NCBI GenBank assembly: GCA_028874215.1
Contig: JAPPLF010000003.1
Location: 25,813 to 89,812 of the forward strand
Direction: 5' to 3'
DNA from: Acidobacteriota bacterium
GTDB lineage: Bacteria; Acidobacteriota; UBA6911; RPQK01; JAJDTT01
Length of the DNA: 64,000 bases
Positions within the stretch are counted from its first letter, which is position 1. Every line of letters starts with the position of its first letter. The position numbers and the translations under genes were made by a program. Shown piece by piece: positions 25,141-34,654 of this stretch. A model generated the notes under the pieces. The model was not told the origin of the DNA, made no database searches, and saw nothing but the letters and a program-made list of their open reading frames with translations.

Positions 25141-27099
25141 ATGAGCATCAACAACACATTCCGCCGGTTTCCGATTCTCTTCCTTTTCCTCCTCCCCTCC
25201 TGCGGTGGGGATCCGGTCCGGGAGGCGCGGCACTGGCTCGAGTTGGAAAGCGGCGAACTGACGCTCGGCATCGACCGGGACCTGTCGCTCTCGGTCTACT
25301 ACGGCTCGGAACCCACTCCCACGTGGAGATCGGAGACGCCCGGCGTCGAGGTCCGGGCTTCCGGTTCCCCGGAGCAGAACAGTCCGCGCACTCTGAGCTG
25401 CAAGGATGCAGCCCGGCAACGAGCGGAAGAGTACCGGGAGGGCGAACTGGAAGGCTACCGGGTCCGGTTGAGCGGATGGGAAGACACCGACGCCGTCCTG
25501 GGGTGCGACGTGGCTCTGGACCGGCAAGGCCAGCTCCACGTCCAGGTGTCGCAGGCCGGGGGCAACGACGTGATCCGGGAGGTCTTGGACCTGTACACGT
25601 TGGCCCTGGAGCCGGACCCGTCGTCCTACCTGGTGGTCCCCTGGGGTTCCGGATACATGATCCGGTCCGACTCTCCCGGCCCGGTGTCTCTCGCCGGCCT
25701 TCTTGGAGCCGAGTACAGCCTGCCCCTAGTCGGACTGGTGGCAGGCGGGCGGGCGGCCTACACGATCGTCGACACCTGGTGGAACGCGGCCGTCCGCGTG
25801 GATCACGATCCGGGCCGGCACTCCCGGATCGCCCTGGACTGGAAGGCCTCGTTGGACAGTCTGAGCTACCCCCGGCGGGCTTTTTGGGTCTTCGACCGGG
25901 AACAGGACCACGTGGACATGGCCAAAGCCTACCGGCGGCACGTGGAGGCCACCCGTTCCCTGCCCACCCTGAGTGATCGCATGGCCTCCGAACCGGGCTT
26001 GAAGCGGTTCCTCTCGGGGATTGAATACCGGCTCATCACCTGGAACCCGGAGCACCACCCGCAGGTGCTGGAGAACATCCGCCGCTTCCAGGCCGCGGGT
26101 CTCCCGGTCACCTTCTTTCACCCCAAGTGGCCGGCGGGGGAGAGGACGCCGGCCGGCTGGCAGGAGTACCTGAGAGAAGAGCCGACGGTGGCCGGGGGAT
26201 GGCCGGCGGCCCGACGGCTGGAGGAGCAGGCCCACGCCCTGGGGTGTTCCGTCAAATTCTTCGTCATGCCCCACGTCTTCCACGAGGACGCACCCTACTA
26301 CGACCCGTCCAAGCTCAGCGGCGTCGATTTCCCCCGGTTCAGCGACGCTTACGCGTTGGAAGCCCTCAAGGCCCTGCTGGATCACGTCCAGGCCAAGGGA
26401 TTGAGAATGGATGCCCTCTACTTCGACGGCCACGCCGCCCATCGGGGGCACTCGGAACACCAATCGGCGGAGGGCCCCATTACTCGCCGGATGACCTATG
26501 AGACGCAGGTGGAGACGTTCCGGGAGGCCCGGCGGCGGGGAATCGTCCCCGGCGCCGAGTTGGCCCGTTTCTGGTGCATGGGGGAGAGCGACTACTTCTT
26601 CTTTACCGACTGGTCCCGGGACCGGCTCCGGGAAGGCGAACCGATCCCTCTGTTCCAGTTGGCATTCAACGACTGCTACGCGGCGCACTTCTCGGGCGGC
26701 GGCTACTATTTCGCCCCCAAGTATGACTGGTACGCCGACCGCCACCCCCGGCTCTACGAACTCATGTACGGGGCCATGCCCTCCCACAACTGGCTTCCGG
26801 GAGGAGAAGCGCTGATTGAAAAGCACCATTGGGAGACCGGCGCCATGAAGCGGCGCCTGGAATGGCTCCGCCTCTGGCATGCCTACTTTCAGTCGGTGGG
26901 ATACGCCGAGATGACCAGCCACCAGTTCCTGAACGGCGACCGCACCCGGCAGCGGGTCGAGTACGCCAACGGTGTCTCGGCCGAGTTCGATCTGGCTCAG
27001 GGCCGGTTTCGAGTTCAGGGAGTCGAGGTGATCGAGGAAGACTGGCAGGAGCCTCCGGCGGTCGTTCCGATAGCGGGAGAAGAAAAGAGAGAAGAGTGA
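25141..27099 (+). CDS. Lipoprotein, predicted TIM-barrel glycoside hydrolase-like
   Basis: A 652-residue lipoprotein (lipobox LLPSC, Cys21). Residues about 30-250 form a beta-sandwich-like N-terminal part; the rest looks like a (beta/alpha)8 barrel with FLSGIEYRLITWNPEHH, PVTFFHPKWP, SVKFFVMPHVFHED, MDALYFDGHAAHRGH and GIVPGAELARFWCMGESDYFF. The pattern recalls DUF5696/GH101-like enzymes, in which aspartates at strand ends act on glycans, but the assignment is tentative. ATG at 25141 gives the lipoprotein leader. It is flanked by hairpin repeats on both sides and converges with the large cytochrome gene. Confidence 0.6.
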   Translation: MSINNTFRRFPILFLFLLPSCGGDPVREARHWLELESGELTLGIDRDLSLSVYYGSEPTPTWRSETPGVEVRASGSPEQNSPRTLSCKDAARQRAEEYREGELEGYRVRLSGWEDTDAVLGCDVALDRQGQLHVQVSQAGGNDVIREVLDLYTLALEPDPSSYLVVPWGSGYMIRSDSPGPVSLAGLLGAEYSLPLVGLVAGGRAAYTIVDTWWNAAVRVDHDPGRHSRIALDWKASLDSLSYPRRAFWVFDREQDHVDMAKAYRRHVEATRSLPTLSDRMASEPGLKRFLSGIEYRLITWNPEHHPQVLENIRRFQAAGLPVTFFHPKWPAGERTPAGWQEYLREEPTVAGGWPAARRLEEQAHALGCSVKFFVMPHVFHEDAPYYDPSKLSGVDFPRFSDAYALEALKALLDHVQAKGLRMDALYFDGHAAHRGHSEHQSAEGPITRRMTYETQVETFREARRRGIVPGAELARFWCMGESDYFFFTDWSRDRLREGEPIPLFQLAFNDCYAAHFSGGGYYFAPKYDWYADRHPRLYELMYGAMPSHNWLPGGEALIEKHHWETGAMKRRLEWLRLWHAYFQSVGYAEMTSHQFLNGDRTRQRVEYANGVSAEFDLAQGRFRVQGVEVIEEDWQEPPAVVPIAGEEKREE

Positions 27100-27100
27100 A

Positions 27101-27126
27101 GAGTGGGGACAGGAATGTCCCCACTC
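27101..27126. repeat. Perfect hairpin between convergent genes
   Basis: Perfect 10-bp stem GAGTGGGGAC/GTCCCCACTC around the loop AGGAAT, the same loop as the hairpin at 134-153 with an entirely different outer stem. It fills the 33-bp gap between two convergent genes and could act as a factor-independent barrier, though no T-run follows. Confidence 0.75.
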
Positions 27127-27132
27127 CTGCCC

Positions 27133-30100
27133 CTACCGATCCCTGATCTCTCGTCTCTCCTCCTCGGGGGGTCTCCAGCGGCGGGTGGCCAGCGGCTCGT
27201 AGATCTCATATCCCGGCCCGTAGCCGGCGCTCTCGGTTCCGATCACGTACTGGTAATCCAGTATGAACCGCATGAGATCGGCCATCTCCTGGGGGGTGAC
27301 GTTCTCTTCGAGACCCTCCGGCATGAGCGACTTGCCGGTGGCCCGCATCTCCAGGATGTCCTTGCGCAACACGGTGTTCCGGACGTCTTCCCCCTCCATC
27401 AAGGTGATGCTCTCCGAGTTCTGGTCGGTGATGATGCCCGTGAAGAGGCGCCGCTGCCGGTCGGTCACCACGTACTGGAGATACTGGGGCTCCACGAACC
27501 GGTTGGGATCGAGAATATTGGTTAGAAGCGGCTCAGGGTCCTTGTAGGAGCCCATGATCAGGTTGGGCCCCACCAGGTGCTCCGTGGAAGAGAGACGGTG
27601 GCACTGGACGCACTCGCGCCGGTAGACCGCTTCTCCGTGAGTCCGGTCCCCCTCGAGGGTCAACGCGACCTGGTAGTCGGCCAGGGCCTGCTGCCGCGTG
27701 CCGTCCGTCCGAGAGGCGAAAAGGGTCTTGGCCTGATCCCGGATCGCCTCGTCGTCATGGTTCATGAGGAGTTCCCGGCGGCTGGAGTTGAGCTGGCCGG
27801 CAGCAACCCGTTCCTCCTGAACGGCCTGAAGCAGTGCACGCGTCCAGGGCCTCCGGGAGAGGAGGCCGGTCAGGACCCGGTTCCGAACGTCGGGCGTCTG
27901 AGCCGTCCAATCCTGGAGCAGGATGCCGGCGATTTCGGGGGCGTCGTGACGCTCCAGGGCCTCGATCCCGGCGAGCTGCACCGCCTGGGTCTGGCTGGAC
28001 TCCACAAGTTTGGCGAGAGAGTCCCGCACCTGCGGGAAGGCGCCGTGGGCCAGGAGTCGAATGGCCTCCAGACGCTCCTCCTCGGGGACCGACTCGTCTC
28101 CAGCCATTTCCGCAACCCTGCTCATGAGGTCCCGTATCATCCGGGCGGCCGGGCGCGAAAGACTTCGGACCCGGGCGAGAGACTGGTTGGAGATGGCCAG
28201 GCCCTCCGCCAGGCCGGTGACCACCACCTGCTGCATCCGCACGGTATCGGACATGGCGGCGTGGGTGGCCGCCGCCCCGGCGAGCCGCCGGATCTCCGAG
28301 GCGTTGTTGCGGGCCCCCACGGTGCGGGCCAGCGGCTCCAACCAGGCTCCGGCCTCCGGCTTGGCAGTAAAACCCTCCGTCTCCAACAGCCGGACGAAGA
28401 GGCGGTCGGCGATTTCACTGCTGGAACTCAAAACGGCATTTCGAGTCCAGCGGTCGCCCGAGTCCCGCTCGGCGATCCGAACCAGTCCGGAAATGGGCCG
28501 GCGGTTCCCGACCTCACCCAAGGCCAAGGCAACCCGAAAACGCACCTTGGGATGGTCGTCCTTGGCCAGCGCCAGCACCTTTCGGAACAGAGACCGGGAG
28601 CGACCGAAACGGGACTCGGACAGTTGCACGGCGTGTACGCGGACTCCCGGTGACGGGTCGGCCAGGGCCTGGACCAGATGCGCGTCCTTCAACGCTCCCA
28701 GTCCGTTCAGGGACCAGAGGGCGTGCATTCGGGCCAGCGGCTTCTCGCTTTCGTTCAGAAGCCGGACCAGATGGGGAACCGCCGACCGGTCCTGGCGTTC
28801 GTAGATGAGCCGGTGGGCCGTTTCCCGCCACCAGCCTCCCGGGTGCTCCAGGTGGCCGACCAGTTCCCGCGTGGCGGCCTCCCCCAGACGCGGCCGCGGC
28901 GGGACCTGGAACCCGTCGGGCTCCAGCCGGTAGATGCGGCCATGTTCCTGACCCCGGGTGAAATCCAGATGCTTGACCACGCGGGCCGGGACGTGGGCCG
29001 CCTCGATCAACTCCCGGTACATGTCCAGAATGTAGAGCGTTCCGTCGGGCGCATTGACCGAGTTCACGGGGCGAAACCAGTTGTCGGTGGAACGGACCAT
29101 CTCCACGTTCTCCGGCTCGCCCCTCACCGATCTGAAGCTCACCCCGTCCTCCTCCAGGACTCTCCGGTGCAGCAGGTTGGCGGTGTTGGCGCCGATGAAG
29201 AGGCTTCCCCGGTAATCTTCGGGATAGGCGTGACCCCGGTAGATCTGCACCCCGGCGCCGGCGGTCTGGTAGTCGTGTCCCACGCCGGCGCTGCGATTGC
29301 TCCGCCCCGCGAAGACACGGCGGGCTTCCCGGATGGTCCGCCAGAGCTCGACGGGACTGATCTTGTAGACCCGGGTCGATCCGCGCACCAGTGGATTCAC
29401 CTCCAGGGAGCCGTGTCCCTCCCAGTGGAAGCCGTGCAGGTCGAAGAAGAGATAGGGGTTGCGCTGCAGGTAGCCGCCGGGCATGACCACGTGCCGGCCC
29501 GACGAACCCGCGGTGCAGACGTAGCGGTTGTACCAGTCGTCGAAGCTGTGTCCGAACTGGAATGTCTGGGTGGTCAGCTCCAGTTCACGGGTCACGGGGT
29601 GGAACCGGAAATCCCGGTCGTAGACGGAGATGGGCTCGGCCTCCGGCTGGTCCCCCGGCCGGATGTAGCCGCCGTCGCCGCCCGTCGAGGCGTAGATCTT
29701 GTGGTCCACGCCCCAGATCAGGTTGTTCACCATCTGTTGTTCGTTGGTGACGCCGAATCCGGTGAAGACGACCTCCCGGACGTCGGCCTTCCCGTCTCCG
29801 TCGGTGTCCTTCATGTAGTAGACGTGGGGAGGAGCGGAGACGTAGACCCCCTGTTTCCAGACGGCGACGCCGGTGGGCCAGATCAACCCGTCGGCAAAGA
29901 CGTGGCTGACCTCGAAGCGTCCGTCCCCGTCCTGGTCCTCCAGCAGCCGGACCTGTCCCCGGGGCGCCTCGCCATCACCCGGCTGGTAGGGATAGTGTCT
30001 CAACTCGGCGACGTACATGCGCCCGTTCTCGTCGAACGTGGCCGCCACCGGCTCGTTCACCATGGGCTCGTGCGCCACCAGCTCCAACCGGAACCCGTCT

Positions 30101-30312
30101 GCCGTCTCGAAGGTCTCGAGGGCTTCGGCCGGCGTCTTGGGAGGAACCTTCTTCAGGTACTCGCTGAGGGCGGCATCGTCCCGGGAGATGTCCACGATCC
30201 GCTTGAAACGTTCCTCGGGCGTCTCATCCGGTTCGGGACCGCAGGACACCGGCAACGCCAGGCACAAGACAGGCAAGACCCGGCGGAACAGGGACCCATT
30301 CTTTCTCTTCAT
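27133..30312 (-). CDS. Membrane-bound dehydrogenase-like protein with HEAT repeats and cytochrome c domain
   Basis: A roughly 1059-residue exported protein, probably a lipoprotein (ALPVSC). Order: an N-terminal NHL/PQQ-like propeller domain from about 50 to 470 (ALETFETADGFRLELVAHEP, FDENGRMYVAELRHYP, LLEDQDGDGRF), HEAT-type helical repeats from about 520 to 860, and a C-terminal class I cytochrome c with the haem motif CVQCH near residue 900. This is the architecture annotated as putative membrane-bound dehydrogenase with PVC-type haem domain, common in Planctomycetota, Verrucomicrobiota and Acidobacteriota. It probably oxidises a sugar and passes electrons to the haem. ATGs at 30312, 30321 and 30324 are all possible; 30312 is preferred for spacing to AAGGA. 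Confidence 0.85.
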   Translation of the reverse strand: MKRKNGSLFRRVLPVLCLALPVSCGPEPDETPEERFKRIVDISRDDAALSEYLKKVPPKTPAEALETFETADGFRLELVAHEPMVNEPVAATFDENGRMYVAELRHYPYQPGDGEAPRGQVRLLEDQDGDGRFEVSHVFADGLIWPTGVAVWKQGVYVSAPPHVYYMKDTDGDGKADVREVVFTGFGVTNEQQMVNNLIWGVDHKIYASTGGDGGYIRPGDQPEAEPISVYDRDFRFHPVTRELELTTQTFQFGHSFDDWYNRYVCTAGSSGRHVVMPGGYLQRNPYLFFDLHGFHWEGHGSLEVNPLVRGSTRVYKISPVELWRTIREARRVFAGRSNRSAGVGHDYQTAGAGVQIYRGHAYPEDYRGSLFIGANTANLLHRRVLEEDGVSFRSVRGEPENVEMVRSTDNWFRPVNSVNAPDGTLYILDMYRELIEAAHVPARVVKHLDFTRGQEHGRIYRLEPDGFQVPPRPRLGEAATRELVGHLEHPGGWWRETAHRLIYERQDRSAVPHLVRLLNESEKPLARMHALWSLNGLGALKDAHLVQALADPSPGVRVHAVQLSESRFGRSRSLFRKVLALAKDDHPKVRFRVALALGEVGNRRPISGLVRIAERDSGDRWTRNAVLSSSSEIADRLFVRLLETEGFTAKPEAGAWLEPLARTVGARNNASEIRRLAGAAATHAAMSDTVRMQQVVVTGLAEGLAISNQSLARVRSLSRPAARMIRDLMSRVAEMAGDESVPEEERLEAIRLLAHGAFPQVRDSLAKLVESSQTQAVQLAGIEALERHDAPEIAGILLQDWTAQTPDVRNRVLTGLLSRRPWTRALLQAVQEERVAAGQLNSSRRELLMNHDDEAIRDQAKTLFASRTDGTRQQALADYQVALTLEGDRTHGEAVYRRECVQCHRLSSTEHLVGPNLIMGSYKDPEPLLTNILDPNRFVEPQYLQYVVTDRQRRLFTGIITDQNSESITLMEGEDVRNTVLRKDILEMRATGKSLMPEGLEENVTPQEMADLMRFILDYQYVIGTESAGYGPGYEIYEPLATRRWRPPEEERREIRDR

Positions 30313-30363
30313 GTGCGCCATCATCCTTGATGGGGGTCCGAATTGAAACCCCGGCAGGGCGGT

Positions 30364-31416
30364 TCAATCAGGCTGCCCGCAGGAGGCCACCGCGCTGGCG
30401 ACTCTCCAGGTCCCGTTCCTGTCGCAGGCGGCGTAGTACATCCGGTAACGGTTCCCGCCGAGCCGGATCACCGACATGTCCTCGGCATGGACCGCATCCG
30501 GTCCCGGACCGCCGTAGCCGGCTCCCTCGACGATGCAGGTCCGCCGCTCCCAGAGGAGGCCGTCCTCGGAGGTGGCGGTGTAGATGCGCGACCGGTAACC
30601 GGCCATGTCGGCTGCGATGGAGGCCGCGGCGAAGTCGCGGCTGCTGCCGCTCGACACGGCGTCCACGTCCTCGCTGGGATGCGGAGGAGCGACGGCGCGG
30701 GGCGGGAGGTCCTGCCACGCCGAGTAGACCATGACCCTTTCCCCTCCGGCCCGCCGCGGCGGGATCTCGTCGGCCGCCGTGATCCCTATTTCGTCCGTCT
30801 CCCCGCGCAGATCCCGCAGCCGAACTCCGGATTCCCACTCGAAGTCGAGGCCGTCGCGACTCACTGCGCTCACCACGTGGTGAGCCACCCGTTCGCTGCG
30901 GCCCGGTCCGCCGGGACCGTATTCCGAGGCGCAGCAGTAGAGACGCGCTCCTCCCTGGGGAAGGGGAACATAACGGGGCGCCCCGACGCCTCCTTGGGAA
31001 TGGAGCCGGACGCCCTCGTACTCCCACTCCAACTGATCCCGGGAGACGGCGCTGCAAATCACGGTCGGTTCATGAGCAGGTCCCCTGGCTTCGAAATACA
31101 TCCGCCAATGGCCCTCGTCCGTCCGGGTCACCGAAGGGGCCAGCACCCGCAGCGACAGGTGGGGAATGCCGGGCCGGGGCGCCACCCGAATTCCCGGCTC
31201 AGGGCGGAATCGGAGACCGTCGCGGGAGAATGCGCTGAGGATGTAGCCCTGGCACTCCGGGAAGGGCTTGGCCGGTCCCACGGCGGTGTAAAAGAGGCGG
31301 AACCCGCCCGACGGAACCACCACCACGCCGGGCGCCTGCACCTTGGACCGGTCCAGATCCCTTGACCCTTCGACCCGCGCCCCCGGTTCCCTGTGCCAAC
31401 GAGTCAACAGACGCAT
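30364..31416 (-). CDS. Predicted five-bladed beta-propeller, glycosidase-like
   Basis: A 350-residue protein with no signal peptide. Blade motifs repeat as SAFSRDGLRFRPEPG, SAVSRDQLEWEYEG, SAVSRDGLDFEWESG and TATSEDGLLWERR, each followed by a strand such as RMYYAACDRNG. This matches the GH43/GH32-like propeller superfamily, but no catalytic triad was assigned. It may act on cytoplasmic or leaked oligosaccharides, or be a non-catalytic relative. It is divergent from the gene pair beginning at 31450. Confidence 0.65.
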   Translation of the reverse strand: MRLLTRWHREPGARVEGSRDLDRSKVQAPGVVVVPSGGFRLFYTAVGPAKPFPECQGYILSAFSRDGLRFRPEPGIRVAPRPGIPHLSLRVLAPSVTRTDEGHWRMYFEARGPAHEPTVICSAVSRDQLEWEYEGVRLHSQGGVGAPRYVPLPQGGARLYCCASEYGPGGPGRSERVAHHVVSAVSRDGLDFEWESGVRLRDLRGETDEIGITAADEIPPRRAGGERVMVYSAWQDLPPRAVAPPHPSEDVDAVSSGSSRDFAAASIAADMAGYRSRIYTATSEDGLLWERRTCIVEGAGYGGPGPDAVHAEDMSVIRLGGNRYRMYYAACDRNGTWRVASAVASCGQPD

Positions 31417-31437
31417 GTTCAGATAGACGATTGTAGG

Positions 31438-31443
31438 TAGAAT
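31438..31443 (+). promoter_or_regulatory. Candidate -10 element TAGAAT
   Basis: GTAGGTAGAAT ends 6 nt before the ATG at 31450, marking that codon, rather than the ATG at 31533, as a probable leaderless start. Confidence 0.5.
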
Positions 31444-31449
31444 TCGCCG

Positions 31450-31536
31450 ATGAATCGACGCGAATTCATGGCAACAGGAGTTTCGGCTACGGGAGGTCCG
31501 GCAATCTCGCCCCCTGCGGCGGAGAGGAGACGATGA
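31450..31536 (+). pseudogene. Tat-like leader separated by frameshift from the hydrolase
   Basis: A 28-codon frame begins MNRREFMATGVSATGGP, a classic start of Tat-exported proteins, and stops with TGA overlapping the ATG at 31533. The leader and the following 596-residue protein are in different frames. A TAGAAT promoter hexamer ends just 6 nt before this ATG. The simplest reading is that the two were once one exported protein, split by an indel; a genuine overlapping leader peptide is the alternative, since GGAGAGGAG precedes 31533. Confidence 0.5.
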
Positions 31537-33323
31537 CGAGTCAACCGGAAGCAACGGAGATCATGGGGCCTGTCCGGCGGAATCCCCCTCGGTACCTGTC
31601 CGATCTGGATCGCTGCCTTCCGGCCTCGGCGCTGAGCCGGGAGGGCCGGCTCTTCGGCTGGCGGATGATCGACTACGAGACGGAGCACTTCAAAGGCATC
31701 ATGCTGCGGGCCGGACCCGAGACGGCGGCCGCCGCCGTGGAATATCCCCTGGAGCCGGAAGGGTGGCACGATGTCTACCTGGGATTGTTCAATACCGCTT
31801 GGAGGCCGTACCTGGATCAGCGCCTCTGGGTGAAATTGACGGAAGACCCCGCCTTCAGTTGCCTCTTTCTCCAGGCTCCCGACGTCGAAAAGGGTCAGGT
31901 GATCCAGGACCTGTTCTGGAGGACCGCCGACCTGACGGGACAGCGCCTGAGCTTCAAGCAGGTGGCCACCGAGCTGATCCCCGACGGCCATCCCTGCCGC
32001 AGCACCTGCGACACGGTCTGGGTTGCCTACATCAAATTGGTCCCCCTCGATGCCGATGAGGTCACGGCGCTTCAATCAGACCGGAAACAGACCGGCACCC
32101 GAAGGCTCTTCGCCACCCAGGACTGGGGTTCGGGTTTCGCCTGGGATGCCGGCGAGGGGGCGATCCGGGACCAGTTGGAGGCCTACCGGCACACCGACTT
32201 CAAGCGGATCTACTGGGAGGGGGCCGCCGGCGACCTCTGCTCCTACTTCAGCCGGGTCGCCAGGACCTGGACTCCGGAATACGCGCGGATGGAGGACTAT
32301 CCGGTTCCCGCCTACCGGCGGATCGTGGAGAACTTCGCCGAATACGAGAAGCGGGGGATCGATCCCTTCCGCGTCGCCATCGACTACAGCCACGAGCTGG
32401 GACTCGAGTTCCACGCCAGCTACCGGTTCTGCGAGGGCATGGGGCCGTTTCACTTCTCCCCGCCCTTCGACCAGATCAACCGGGGAGGATTCTACGACCG
32501 GCATCCCGAACTGAGAGCGGTGCGCCGGGATGGCAGCCGGGCCCCCAGGATCTCGTTGAGCTACCCGGAGACCCGGGAGTTTTTGATCTCGCTCTTCCTG
32601 GAGATGGCCGGGTATCCCGTCGACGGGATCTCGATTCTCTACAATCGCCGGCCTCCGTATGTCGAGTACGAGCCGCCGGTGGTGGATGGATTCCGGGAGA
32701 AGCACGGCCAGGACCCCCGGGAGATCGACGAGAGAGATCCGCGTTGGCTTCGTTTCAGGGCGAGCGTTCTCACCGGTTTCATGCGGGAGCTCCGGGAGAG
32801 GATGCACCGGCAGGCCCGCCGCCAGGGACGTGCCCGGCCGCCGGCCCTGTCGGCGTGGGTCTTCGGCGGCGAAGAGGAGAACCTCTTCTATGCCATGGAC
32901 GTGCCCGGCTGGATCCGCGAGGGCCTCATCGACGGCGTCGTCCCCTATACCTCGGCCGAGGGTCTCTTCAGTTGGGAGTTGGCCTGGGAGAGGGCCGGGG
33001 ACGTCGAGTATTGGCTGTCGCTGACTCGGGGAACGGAATGCGAGCTGGCACTCAACGTCATGCCCAGGGTCTTGATGCCCGAACAGTACCGGAGGAAAGC
33101 CCACCAGCTCCTGAAGGCCGGCGTTCCCTACCTGGCGTTCTGGGACAGCTCCAAGACCTGGGCCGTCGACAAGATCGACGCGGGGTCCTACCAGCACCTC
33201 CGTCGGCTCGGCCACACCGAGGAGTTGGACGACTGGATTCAGGCCGGCGAACCGGACCTGGTCCATGCCTCGACGCCTCTGACCAAGGTGGGGGAGTGGG
33301 AGATGACGTTTATCGCCGAATAG
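31533..33323 (+). CDS. Predicted glycoside hydrolase-like TIM-barrel protein
   Basis: A 596-residue protein. The N-terminal 190 residues are beta-rich (EGWHDVYLGLFN); then a barrel-like region carries FKRIYWEGAAGDLCSYFS, GIDPFRVAIDYSHELGLEFHASYRF, MAGYPVDGISILYNRRPPYVEYEPP and LPALSAWVFGGEE-like strands. This recalls GHL10/DUF187-type hydrolases, but family and catalytic residues were not firmly assigned. A ribosome site GGAGAGGAG precedes ATG 31533. As annotated it lacks an export signal, yet a Tat-like leader sits immediately upstream in another frame. Confidence 0.6.
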   Translation: MTSQPEATEIMGPVRRNPPRYLSDLDRCLPASALSREGRLFGWRMIDYETEHFKGIMLRAGPETAAAAVEYPLEPEGWHDVYLGLFNTAWRPYLDQRLWVKLTEDPAFSCLFLQAPDVEKGQVIQDLFWRTADLTGQRLSFKQVATELIPDGHPCRSTCDTVWVAYIKLVPLDADEVTALQSDRKQTGTRRLFATQDWGSGFAWDAGEGAIRDQLEAYRHTDFKRIYWEGAAGDLCSYFSRVARTWTPEYARMEDYPVPAYRRIVENFAEYEKRGIDPFRVAIDYSHELGLEFHASYRFCEGMGPFHFSPPFDQINRGGFYDRHPELRAVRRDGSRAPRISLSYPETREFLISLFLEMAGYPVDGISILYNRRPPYVEYEPPVVDGFREKHGQDPREIDERDPRWLRFRASVLTGFMRELRERMHRQARRQGRARPPALSAWVFGGEEENLFYAMDVPGWIREGLIDGVVPYTSAEGLFSWELAWERAGDVEYWLSLTRGTECELALNVMPRVLMPEQYRRKAHQLLKAGVPYLAFWDSSKTWAVDKIDAGSYQHLRRLGHTEELDDWIQAGEPDLVHASTPLTKVGEWEMTFIAE

Positions 33324-33325
33324 GA

Positions 33326-33438
33326 GGGGGGACTGTTCGTCCCCCCCTGTTTCCTGCTGCCACGCAACTTGCTGGATGGATAGTGGAGAGAGGGACTCTG
33401 TTCCGCTACCCCCCGCTCCCGGCGACTAAAAGTCGCCG
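33326..33438. repeat. Two hairpins between convergent genes
   Basis: 33326-33346 pairs GGGGGGAC with GTCCCCCC around TGTTC; 33421-33437 pairs GGCGACT with AGTCGCC around AAA and is followed by CGCTCC. The second overlaps the TAG stop of the minus-strand gene at 33426. They share stem style and CTCC tail with the other hairpins, with divergent loops. Confidence 0.55.
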
Positions 33439-34631
33439 CTCCTTTCCGGCCGGATCAGGCCTTGCTGTTCCCAGGCGGCCAGCCTCTGTTGGAGTTCCCG
33501 GGAAGCCTTGTCGCCTGATTTGAGGGCGATGAAGTTCCGGAACTCCCGGGCGGCGCCGGCGAAGTCCCTTTTCTGGGCCAGGATGGCTCCGTGGACGTAG
33601 TGGCTTCCGGCGAGGTATCTCTTGGAACCGTTCTCCCGGACCGCCTTGATCGACTTCAAGGCCCGGTCCAGCCGGCCCAGTTGCAGGTTGGCGACGGCGC
33701 TGAAGTACTGGGCCCGCATGATATGCGGATTCAGGCCGACGACGTGGTCGCAGTTGCGCGCCGCTTCCTCCCAGGACTCATCCCGGACCGCCATCATGGC
33801 CAGAAACATGTAGGGCCGCAGGTACTTGGGATCGGCGTCCGCCGCCCTTCGGAAATGCTTCCGGGCCGTCTCCCGGTCCCGGAGAGCATGGTGGCATCGG
33901 CCCAGGAGGTACCAGGCGGCGGCGAACTCGGGGTAGAGTTCGATGGCCTCTTTCAGGTGCCGGATGGCCTTCCGGACGTCCCCCTGCTGCTTCTTCAGCT
34001 CCAGGTCGGCCTCCCGGTAGTGCCTCTGCGCCTTCTTGGGAGCAGCGAGGGTGTTGAAGCTGACCGTCGAACCGCCCACGTGTTCCAGGCGCCTCAGTAC
34101 GATCACTCCCACGTCCGAGCTGTCCATGTAGCTGCGGACACCCAGGGAGATGGTGTTGGACCGGAAACCTTCCAGCGCCGTCCGGATCACGCAACCGCTG
34201 AGATCGAATCTCTGGGCATCCTGGCGTTCCCCGGGAACGCGGGAAAAGGGATCGAAGGTGTCGGAGCCCGTTCCGGCGCGGTTGTTGGACCCCCCGCTGC
34301 CGCCCAACTCGAAGCTGAACCGGCCTTCGTCTCCGTAGGTGTGAGTCTCCTGCCGGACCGAGCCGCGGCAGACCAGCTCGACTTTGAGGGACTCGGGGAG
34401 GGGATTTCCGTCCTCCAGGATCACCTGTCCGGCCAGCAGCAGCCGCTTCGGGACCTCGATACGGTTGTCATCGAAGCTTCTACCGGTGAGGTCGGCGTCC
34501 TGCGGCCGGTCGTCAGTCGTCCCGAACAGAGGACCCGGCCTGACGTTCTGGGCCGGAGACACGGGCACGAGGAGCAGCGGCCCGGCCAGCAACGCCGCCA
34601 GCCGGAACCGGGTCAGCTTGTATCTACACAT
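33426..34631 (-). CDS. Exported carboxypeptidase-like/TPR protein, copy B
   Basis: A 401-residue protein with a signal peptide ending at PVSPAQN. Residues about 60-170 form a carboxypeptidase-regulatory-like beta domain (LLLAGQVILEDGNPLPESLKVELVC ... FDLSGCVIRTALEGF) with conserved cysteines. After GSTVSFNTLAAPKKAQRHYREA comes a set of about five tetratricopeptide repeats (AIELYPEFAAAWYLLGRCHHALRDRETARKHF). It is a clear paralogue of the next gene upstream, 23 bp away. Start ATG 34631. It is probably periplasmic or envelope-anchored; function unknown. Confidence 0.8.
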   Translation of the reverse strand: MCRYKLTRFRLAALLAGPLLLVPVSPAQNVRPGPLFGTTDDRPQDADLTGRSFDDNRIEVPKRLLLAGQVILEDGNPLPESLKVELVCRGSVRQETHTYGDEGRFSFELGGSGGSNNRAGTGSDTFDPFSRVPGERQDAQRFDLSGCVIRTALEGFRSNTISLGVRSYMDSSDVGVIVLRRLEHVGGSTVSFNTLAAPKKAQRHYREADLELKKQQGDVRKAIRHLKEAIELYPEFAAAWYLLGRCHHALRDRETARKHFRRAADADPKYLRPYMFLAMMAVRDESWEEAARNCDHVVGLNPHIMRAQYFSAVANLQLGRLDRALKSIKAVRENGSKRYLAGSHYVHGAILAQKRDFAGAAREFRNFIALKSGDKASRELQQRLAAWEQQGLIRPERSGDF

Positions 34632-34654
34632 GAAAGGGCCGCCTGCCTGCGTGT

